Source: a virus
Reading direction: 5' to 3' (one strand)
IMG/VR virus record: IMGVR_UViG_3300036985_004977
Coordinates: 1 to 39,240 of that record
DNA length: 39,240 nt
Each line of letters starts with the position of its first letter. Position 1 is the stretch's first letter. The translations under genes and the position numbers were made by a program. The notes under the pieces were generated by a model that worked only from the letters and a program-made list of their open reading frames with translations, was not told where the DNA came from and did not search any database. This document shows, in pieces, positions 27,192 to 32,396 of the stretch.

Positions 27192-27791
27192 ATGCTGAGT
27201 CAGATTCGGTCAGGAATCAATCGTGAAACGTTCTCAGATCTCGCCCGTGACGTCAGCCCTATGCTTCGAAGCTGTATCGCTCCATTCGCGAGAGACGGCA
27301 TGCTACGAAGATTTCAGGGTGCAGACGATCTCTTCAACATTGCGCTCATCAAGCTAGATGAGGCAGCGAAGAACTTCGTGTATGATGAGTCTCTTGATGA
27401 GACTCACAACGAACGAAGGTTCCTAGCGATGGTGAAGACATACGTCCGCAACGCGATGATCGACGAGCAATACGGAGCGAACGTCGGAAAGCGAAAACCA
27501 AGGGGAGCGATCGCATCGATCAGCACATCGGTGTCGCCAGAAGGGGAAGATGATTTTGGGTATGACCCAGAAGACAAGTCGCCTGATGCTCATCAGGTGG
27601 CGGAAGCGAATGAGATTCTCACTATGATTTCGCAGAGCCTCCGGGAAGAAGAGCGAACTATACTGTCGCTCATCTGTGACGGCTATCCTGCAGAGAGGAT
27701 TGCAGGCAAGCTCGGCTTGAACATCAGCCGTGTTCGGTATGTGATCTACGAGAAGATCCAACCAAAGGCCAAACGCTATGCAGAGTGCTGA
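27192..27791 (+). CDS. phage sigma-70-family-like factor
   Basis: A 199-residue protein with the two-domain layout of group 4 (ECF-type) sigma factors. A sigma-2-like helical region (residues ~20-95) contains QGADDLFNIALIKLDEAAK and RFLAMVKTYVRNAMIDEQ. A sigma-4-like helix-turn-helix follows (residues ~140-195): LREEERTILSLICDGYPAERIAGKLGLNIS, then RVRYVIYEKI. The linker is acidic and flexible. Such proteins redirect host RNA polymerase to phage promoters, often late ones. It sits alone after a 74-base gap, breaking the otherwise tight replication operon, so it may be separately regulated. T4 gp55-like late sigma factors are a functional parallel, not a close relative. Confidence 0.7.
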   Translation: MLSQIRSGINRETFSDLARDVSPMLRSCIAPFARDGMLRRFQGADDLFNIALIKLDEAAKNFVYDESLDETHNERRFLAMVKTYVRNAMIDEQYGANVGKRKPRGAIASISTSVSPEGEDDFGYDPEDKSPDAHQVAEANEILTMISQSLREEERTILSLICDGYPAERIAGKLGLNISRVRYVIYEKIQPKAKRYAEC

Positions 27792-28002
27792 TGTGATGCA
27801 CAAGAGTATCGACGCGATGGGCGGAGAGATCCTCTCGGTCTGCGCGAATGCATCTGAGGTCCACCCTGAAGCGAAGTATTGGCTTCCACTTGCGAACGCC
27901 GCTCGATTTGATGCGTTCGTCAAGATGAATAAGATTCAGCTGATTACGACGCCAGAACAGTTTGCAAAGCTACTTGCGGGGCGTATAGTAGTAAAGATCT
28001 AA
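27778..28002 (+). CDS. small hypothetical protein
   Basis: A 74-residue protein not recognised. The ATG overlaps the end of the sigma-like gene by 14 bases, with AAAGG upstream; ATG 27,796 is an alternative start. The N-terminal part is helical (HKSIDAMGGEILSV). The C-terminal half reads ARFDAFVKMNKIQLITTPEQFAKLLAGRIVVKI, an alternating helix-strand pattern with no known motif. It could be an anti-sigma or accessory protein by position, but the sequence does not show this. A TATAGT promoter-like box lies within its last codons. Confidence 0.55.
   Translation: MQSADVMHKSIDAMGGEILSVCANASEVHPEAKYWLPLANAARFDAFVKMNKIQLITTPEQFAKLLAGRIVVKI
27962..27989 (+). promoter_or_regulatory. sigma70-type promoter candidate before the SymE-like gene
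   Basis: TTGCAA (27,962-27,967) and TATAGT (27,984-27,989) are separated by 16 bases, with 4 of 6 and 5 of 6 matches to consensus. Transcription would start near 27,996 and give a leader of about 36 bases carrying an AGAGAAA ribosome-binding site before ATG 28,032. Confidence 0.45.
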
Positions 28003-28031
28003 CCTTAAACAGTAACCACAGAGAAACGACT

Positions 28032-28292
28032 ATGTCAGACGAAACGATTGAGGTGCGCACGCGCATCCGACGGACCAGAATTCTTCGCATGGGCCAGAAC
28101 CGATCACAGACTGACGGCTCGCTGGTAGCTGCGATTCGAATCAGCGGTATCTACCTTCACGATCTTGGCTTCGACCCGAAGGGGTTCTTCAAGATGACCA
28201 TCCAGGATGATGGCTCACTCCTGATCAGCCCGTCCAAGAATGGCGTCGTTACTGAGGACGAGGTTACGAATGATGACCAAGCACAAGCCTGA
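28032..28292 (+). CDS. SymE/AbrB-like small protein
   Basis: An 86-residue protein with a very basic N-terminus (RTRIRRTRILRMG). A region at residues 34-66, AAIRISGIYLHDLGFDPKGFF then MTIQDDGSLLIS, follows the pattern of the SymE toxin family (LRLSGxWLxxAGF..G..V.V..GxLxI), which has an AbrB-like swapped-hairpin fold. SymE-type proteins bind nucleic acid and some are toxins; in a phage replication block the protein could be a DNA-binding regulator instead. No antisense antitoxin RNA is evident. It follows a promoter-like box and overlaps the next gene by 23 bases. Confidence 0.5.
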   Translation: MSDETIEVRTRIRRTRILRMGQNRSQTDGSLVAAIRISGIYLHDLGFDPKGFFKMTIQDDGSLLISPSKNGVVTEDEVTNDDQAQA

Positions 28293-28731
28293 TGGCATTC
28301 GCTACTCGAAGCTTGACAAGGAGCGTTGGTTCCTCGGAGAGGTCGCCTCGCTGACTCCTCGTGGCGGGTTCAAATCCGACATCGAGATCTCGAAGTGCAT
28401 CGCTGTTGTCAGGAACAAGTTCTACCTCGCATTCAAGCGACAGGTATCTGGCGAGTTCATCAAGGGCATCGGTGAGAGGCTTGGCCAGACACGGAAGGAC
28501 TCAGCGAAGACTGTATTGAAGCGTCGATACATGTTCAGGATGATGAATCAGAACATGGCGCTTCGTGAGAATAGAACTCAGATGCGGAAGCTTCTGAATG
28601 ACTATTTTGCGGAAGAGACGCACACTGCTATCTTCGACGACCTGTGGGATCAATACCACAACATGAAGTCACACCCAAAGCCAATCAAGAACGTCGACGC
28701 TTACGGACAAGCAGCGATCTTTGAATCATGA
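28270..28731 (+). CDS. hypothetical basic protein
   Basis: The start at ATG 28,270 is chosen over ATG 28,240 because GAGGACGAGG lies six bases before it. The 153-residue protein is basic, with an N-terminal strand-like half (ERWFLGEVASLTPRGGF, ISKCIAVVRNKFYLAFKRQ). A helical C-terminal half follows (KTVLKRRYMFRMMNQNMALRE; QMRKLLNDYFAEETH). I do not recognise it. The position among replication genes and the Arg/Lys-rich helix suggest nucleic-acid binding, which is inference. It ends in an ATGA overlap with the Acb2-like gene. Confidence 0.6.
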   Translation: MMTKHKPDGIRYSKLDKERWFLGEVASLTPRGGFKSDIEISKCIAVVRNKFYLAFKRQVSGEFIKGIGERLGQTRKDSAKTVLKRRYMFRMMNQNMALRENRTQMRKLLNDYFAEETHTAIFDDLWDQYHNMKSHPKPIKNVDAYGQAAIFES

Positions 28732-28955
28732 GCGAGAATCAAGAACTTGTCGATAAGATCCTTCTAGGCAGACACTCGATCTTGAAGTATTTCAAGTATG
28801 ACCATCTTCCCATCCACTTGCAGGAGATCTCTGCTCCGATCAGTGCGATGGCATTCAAGATGGCCGCAACGCTTCCGGCGAATGCTGAGCTGTCAGCTGG
28901 CTTGCGCAAGCTGCTTGAAGCGAAGGACTGTTTCGTCAGAGCACAGATTGGATGA
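28728..28955 (+). CDS. Acb2/Tad1-hairpin-like protein (possible anti-CBASS sponge)
   Basis: A 75-residue protein matching, as I recall it, the pattern of the small Acb2/Tad1 hairpin-domain family of phages: an aromatic-rich start KYFKYDHLPIHLQ (Tyr 24, His 26, Pro 28), a helix (ISAPISAMAFKMAATLP), and the closing helix ELSAGLRKLLEAKDCFVRA (residues 54-72). Known Acb2 proteins form hexamers that bind cyclic di- and trinucleotides and so block CBASS defence; Tad1 relatives sequester cyclic ADP-ribose-type Thoeris signals. The gene is joined by ATGA overlaps to both neighbours, the downstream one being the PHP part of the polymerase. Some family members may have other roles, so an anti-defence function is a strong hypothesis only. 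Confidence 0.6.
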   Translation: MSENQELVDKILLGRHSILKYFKYDHLPIHLQEISAPISAMAFKMAATLPANAELSAGLRKLLEAKDCFVRAQIG

Positions 28956-29821
28956 CATTCGTCCACTTGACATGTCAGAGTGACCGATCAGTCGGGTGGG
29001 GTCTGTGCAAGCCATCAGAGCTTGTCAGCCACTACGCCTCGGTCGGCGCTCGCGCAGCCTGCATCACTGATAGCGGCAACATGAGTGCCGCTGTTCAGCT
29101 CTACAAGGAGTGCAAGGCTGCGAAGATTCTGCCAGTGTTCGGCATGATCGCGAACGTTGTGCCAGACATGTCAGCGAAGCGGCAGGGCAAAGAATCCCTC
29201 ACACTCATCGCGATGAACAGGACAGGGTTCTTCAACCTTGTCAAGATCGCGACGATCGGCGCGATGTATTTCTACTACATTCCGCGAGTCAGCTTCGAGG
29301 TGATAGCCAAGCACAGTGAAGGAATCATCGCTCTCACCGGTGGGCTCGATGGGATAGTGGCAAAGTCATTCATCCGCGATGGCAAGAACGGGATTGCCAA
29401 GTCATCTGAGATGCTCAGAGCTGCGTTCGGAGACAGAGTGTTCCATGAGATTCAGCCGGTGCCAGTCGAGTCACAGAAGCTCTATAATGAGAATCTGATG
29501 ATTTACGGCGATGGTAACTCGCTGCGAATGATCGCAACGGGCACGCCGCTCTATGTGAAGCGAGAGCATGCTGAGCTTCACGAGATGCTCTACAAGGCCA
29601 GGTCATTCAAGAAAGGCGAGTCTATCTATCCGCTGAAGGGAAGCTACCATGTCAAGAGCTATGAAGAGATGCTCGACGATTTCAGCAACCTTCATGGGTT
29701 CGGCGTCTATGAGATGGATGACTTCATCAATCCGATGAAGGCCTCAGATGATCTGCTCGAGGATATCGAGTCGTTCGATCTAAGGGATGGAGTCAAGGTT
29801 CCGCTCTTCCAGTCAACATGA
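28952..29821 (+). CDS. DNA polymerase III alpha subunit, PHP-domain part (separate gene)
   Basis: This 289-residue protein corresponds to the N-terminal PHP domain of DnaE and stops there. The start FVHLTCQSDRS aligns with DnaE FVHLxxHSxYS, ACITDSGNMSAAVQLYKECK with the TD(H)GN-L..V..Y segment, and ILPVFGMI with (I)KPIxG. The end, YHVKSYEEMLDDF to VPLFQ, aligns with the (Y)LKSxxEM and LPxF boundary before the palm. Metal-binding residues are mostly lost: only the first His of the HxH motif remains (His 5; Thr and Gln follow), and the TDHGN His is Ser. Nuclease activity is therefore unlikely and a structural role with the polymerase part is inferred. The gene uses ATGA overlaps on both sides. 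Confidence 0.8.
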   Translation: MTFVHLTCQSDRSVGWGLCKPSELVSHYASVGARAACITDSGNMSAAVQLYKECKAAKILPVFGMIANVVPDMSAKRQGKESLTLIAMNRTGFFNLVKIATIGAMYFYYIPRVSFEVIAKHSEGIIALTGGLDGIVAKSFIRDGKNGIAKSSEMLRAAFGDRVFHEIQPVPVESQKLYNENLMIYGDGNSLRMIATGTPLYVKREHAELHEMLYKARSFKKGESIYPLKGSYHVKSYEEMLDDFSNLHGFGVYEMDDFINPMKASDDLLEDIESFDLRDGVKVPLFQST

Positions 29822-30369
29822 CTTCTCGCCCGGCCCCTCATCCAATTCGGTATCTGCGGCTACCATACTTCTATCTTCCGACGAGGCTGGTGTGCGATCT
29901 CTACAAGAAGAGTCTGATGACTCTGAGGTCGATCCACTGCATCAGAAATGAAGAGCCGACTTTCCATTGGTGGATGCCTGAGGTCAAGGCTTACCTCTAC
30001 CACCCGCTCTTCATGGTCTGGGTCTACAAGAAGGCGTTCAACGAGCTTGTTGAACGCTCATGGAAACCAAAGGTTATCCTGAGTGATGAGATCCTCACGA
30101 TGAAAAGTAAGTCGATCGAAGGACTTCTTCCACCTAGTGATGCTGATCTGGCAGAGGATGTCGTTTGGTGTCTTGAAACCTGGAGGCAAGGTGCTTCCGT
30201 TGGTGGACAGAAACTTCCCAAGAACTACGTTGAGTTAGCTGAGAGATACTATGGTTACACCCCTCAAGAGCAAGCTGTCGAGAGAGTTGAGCAATCCGAA
30301 GGGCGTCATCGTGACGCTGACCGAGAGTGGTATTTCTCTCAAGGTCGCAGGCAACCACTCAAAGGTTGA
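29818..30369 (+). CDS. hypothetical protein inside the split polymerase
   Basis: I do not recognise this 183-residue protein. It begins in an ATGA overlap with the PHP gene. The first ~140 residues look like a real protein: aromatic-rich and partly helical, with FHWWMPEVKAYLYHPLFMVWVYKKAFNEL (residues ~49-77). The last ~40 residues (from VERVEQSEGRHRDADREW) overlap the next gene in another frame and are of low quality. Codon pattern suggests coding shifts to the other frame near 30,250. It may function with the polymerase parts, but only position argues for that. Confidence 0.5.
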   Translation: MTSRPAPHPIRYLRLPYFYLPTRLVCDLYKKSLMTLRSIHCIRNEEPTFHWWMPEVKAYLYHPLFMVWVYKKAFNELVERSWKPKVILSDEILTMKSKSIEGLLPPSDADLAEDVVWCLETWRQGASVGGQKLPKNYVELAERYYGYTPQEQAVERVEQSEGRHRDADREWYFSQGRRQPLKG

Positions 30370-30556
30370 GATCCCATGGGAGATCGTCATCGGATCAGGC
30401 GCTATGCTTGAAGGTCAGAACCGTGAGACGATGATTCGTAGCTACGCGGCAGTCATGCATGCGCTCGGTCACCAGCGATACCTGAAGCGAGTTGCCGATC
30501 GACTTGCTGGAAAGCAAGCGGAGGAGAAGGCACCTGAAGGAGACGCTCCGCAGTGA
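30251..30556 (+). CDS. small hypothetical protein before the clamp
   Basis: A 101-residue protein not recognised. The ATG has GAGAGA just upstream, and the frame opens only 12 bases before it, after a TAG at 30,236-30,238, so this start is nearly forced. It overlaps the previous gene by 119 bases, far more than any other pair here. The N-terminal half is strand-rich (GVIVTLTESGISLKVAG, VEIPWEIVIGSG). The C-terminal half is helical and basic, ending in a charged tail (GKQAEEKAPEGDAPQ). It ends in a GTGA overlap with the beta-clamp gene. Confidence 0.55.
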   Translation: MVTPLKSKLSRELSNPKGVIVTLTESGISLKVAGNHSKVEIPWEIVIGSGAMLEGQNRETMIRSYAAVMHALGHQRYLKRVADRLAGKQAEEKAPEGDAPQ

Positions 30557-31653
30557 TCATCTCACGACAGAAGCTCGTCGATGCGATGGGCATCCTCGGA
30601 ACGGCTGTCGGCAACAAGGTCATGCAGGTTGCCGACTACCTTCACTTTCGTCACGACAAGAAGAACGATTGCATCTTCCTGAGCACGACGAACTTCAACA
30701 CATTCATCACCCTGCGACTTCGTGACCAGTCGCTTGTAGGGTATGATCTTGACGATGTATTCCTGCTGAACTTCAGCCAACTGAACTCGATTCTCCGAGC
30801 CAGCACGACCGAAAATGTCGAGCTGAAGGACTCTGGCGGTTCGATCACAGTCAAGACGAACGGTGAGTATAAGCTCGGGAAGTGGGCGAACGTTGGCGAC
30901 TTCCCGAACAGCAACTTTCAATATGCTGAGGTCGCGAAGTGGGATGTCCCATCAGTCCTCTCATCATGGAAGAAGGTTGCCGTTGCAGTCAGCAAGGATG
31001 TGACGAAGCTGGCATACCAAGGCGTGAACTACGATGGCAACTTCGTGGCCACCGACAATCGTCGTCTTGCCGTTGTGCAGGGTGGCGCTGACCTTGAGAA
31101 GTCAATGCTGCTTCCACTGGCATTCGGAGATGTGCTGAAGCAGTGCCGCAATACGATCAGTGTTGGCCCGAACGAGGCTGGAACTACTGCCGTGATTGTC
31201 TGTGAAGAGATTGGAATGATCGCGTGTGTGCGTTTGCTTGACGCGCAGTTCCAGAAGTATCGTCAGGTTCTTGATACGAAGAAGCCAGGGCTAGTTGTCA
31301 CGGTTTCGAAGTCTGACCTGATGGGTGCCGCTGGGCGACTGTCGACGTTCACTGATGCGATGTTCAAGGTCGTGCAGTTGAGCGTCCATGTCGGTAAAGG
31401 CAAGGCGACACTCGTCCTTGACATCGAGAACCAGGGCGCTGGTGTCGAGTCACTTCCGATCACTTCGATGAGTGACAAGAATCCCACCGACGGGAAGAAG
31501 GCTGAGTTCAAGTATCACATCGAGAACTTGGTTGACGGCGCATCGGTTGTCAACAGCCAAGATGAGGTGACGCTCGACTTCCAGCCGAATGGCTTCCTGT
31601 GGATTGAGGAAGGAACCTTCCGGTATCTTCTGACTCCTATCAAGGAGAAGTGA
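30553..31653 (+). CDS. dnaN: DNA polymerase III beta sliding clamp
   Basis: A 366-residue protein starting at GTG in a GTGA overlap; 366 is also the length of E. coli DnaN. The family pattern is visible in the middle: GVNYDGNFVATDNRRLAVVQ (compare GVxxxxxxxxATDxHRLA). Strand-helix segments of the three clamp domains flank it, and the end YLLTPIKEK replaces the usual (Y)xxMPMRL. As a dimer it would encircle DNA and tether the polymerase. It lies between the two halves of the split polymerase, with no clamp-loader genes in view, so loading by the host or by unseen phage genes is likely. An AAGGAG site near its end serves the next gene. Confidence 0.85.
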   Translation: MIISRQKLVDAMGILGTAVGNKVMQVADYLHFRHDKKNDCIFLSTTNFNTFITLRLRDQSLVGYDLDDVFLLNFSQLNSILRASTTENVELKDSGGSITVKTNGEYKLGKWANVGDFPNSNFQYAEVAKWDVPSVLSSWKKVAVAVSKDVTKLAYQGVNYDGNFVATDNRRLAVVQGGADLEKSMLLPLAFGDVLKQCRNTISVGPNEAGTTAVIVCEEIGMIACVRLLDAQFQKYRQVLDTKKPGLVVTVSKSDLMGAAGRLSTFTDAMFKVVQLSVHVGKGKATLVLDIENQGAGVESLPITSMSDKNPTDGKKAEFKYHIENLVDGASVVNSQDEVTLDFQPNGFLWIEEGTFRYLLTPIKEK

Positions 31654-31654
31654 A

Positions 31655-31942
31655 GTGGACGGACTCTTTGAGGACGATAATGCGGTTCGAGGTAAGCGAA
31701 CTGTCGCTGAGCGTATCCGTGACAAGACGAAGAAAGAGCCGAAGAAGATCGTCCTCAGAGTGAAGCAGGCACCCGACAGCATTGATCCTCAGAAGCTCGC
31801 TAGCATGGCGTCTGCTCCGGACCCTGGTGTAGAGTTCAATGACGTCAACGTCAAGAAGGTCAAGGCAGATCAGGAGAAGAAGGCTGATGATGGAATCATC
31901 GTTCCTCTGATCAACTACGTAGGTGACACTGATGTGCCCTAG
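31655..31942 (+). CDS. small charged hypothetical protein
   Basis: A 95-residue protein starting at GTG, seven bases after AAGGAG. It is highly charged (RTVAERIRDKTKKEPKKIVLRVKQ) and likely partly disordered, with an acidic first ten residues (MDGLFEDD) and an alternating Lys/Glu end. The start could be a clamp-binding type peptide, since GLFEDD resembles short hydrophobic-acidic contacts, but that is speculation. It immediately follows the clamp gene and overlaps the next gene by 11 bases if that starts at 31,932. Confidence 0.55.
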   Translation: MDGLFEDDNAVRGKRTVAERIRDKTKKEPKKIVLRVKQAPDSIDPQKLASMASAPDPGVEFNDVNVKKVKADQEKKADDGIIVPLINYVGDTDVP

Positions 31943-32396
31943 AGGAAAGCCTGGGAAGTTGATCATCCCGAAGTATGAGCAGAAGAAGATCGAGAGGCTT
32001 CAGGAGGATTCTGATATCCCGATGGTTGGGAGCCTGAGGCTCAATCGGCAGCTGATTGAGGACCGCATGCAGGGTTTGGTCACGCATGCGATCCCGACCT
32101 ACATCCTTGAGACCCCAGCTTGGAAGTGGTCGATCGTTCTCTTAAAGAGAGGGAATCCGTTCAGCGTCGTGTCGAGAGCGCACAAGGTCTTCAGCTTCAT
32201 CGAGAAGAAGCCGATGACAACAGCGGAACTTGTGCAAGCTGTAGCTGATGCGAAGATCTACAAAGGGGTCTTTGAGCATCTCCTGATGGTTCATGAAGTC
32301 CTTGTGCAGTGCGTCACTGCCGGACTGCTAATCATGGATGACGAAACCGGTATCTTGTCGGTATGCAAGGGCAAGGCGAGGCCGCGCCGAGTATGA
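31932..32396 (+). CDS. hypothetical protein before the polymerase core gene
   Basis: The start at ATG 31,932 is preferred over a GTG at 31,923 because TAGGTGA lies just upstream. The 154-residue product is basic at the start (PRGKPGKLIIPKYEQKKIERL). Its C-terminal half (residues ~85-150) reads as three helices with two strands: KPMTTAELVQAVADAKIYKG, FEHLLMVHEVLVQCVTAGLLIMDD. That looks like a winged-helix arrangement, though it is not proven. It ends in an ATGA overlap with the polymerase core gene if that begins at 32,393. It may bridge DNA or the clamp to the polymerase, which is inference. Confidence 0.55.
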   Translation: MCPRGKPGKLIIPKYEQKKIERLQEDSDIPMVGSLRLNRQLIEDRMQGLVTHAIPTYILETPAWKWSIVLLKRGNPFSVVSRAHKVFSFIEKKPMTTAELVQAVADAKIYKGVFEHLLMVHEVLVQCVTAGLLIMDDETGILSVCKGKARPRRV

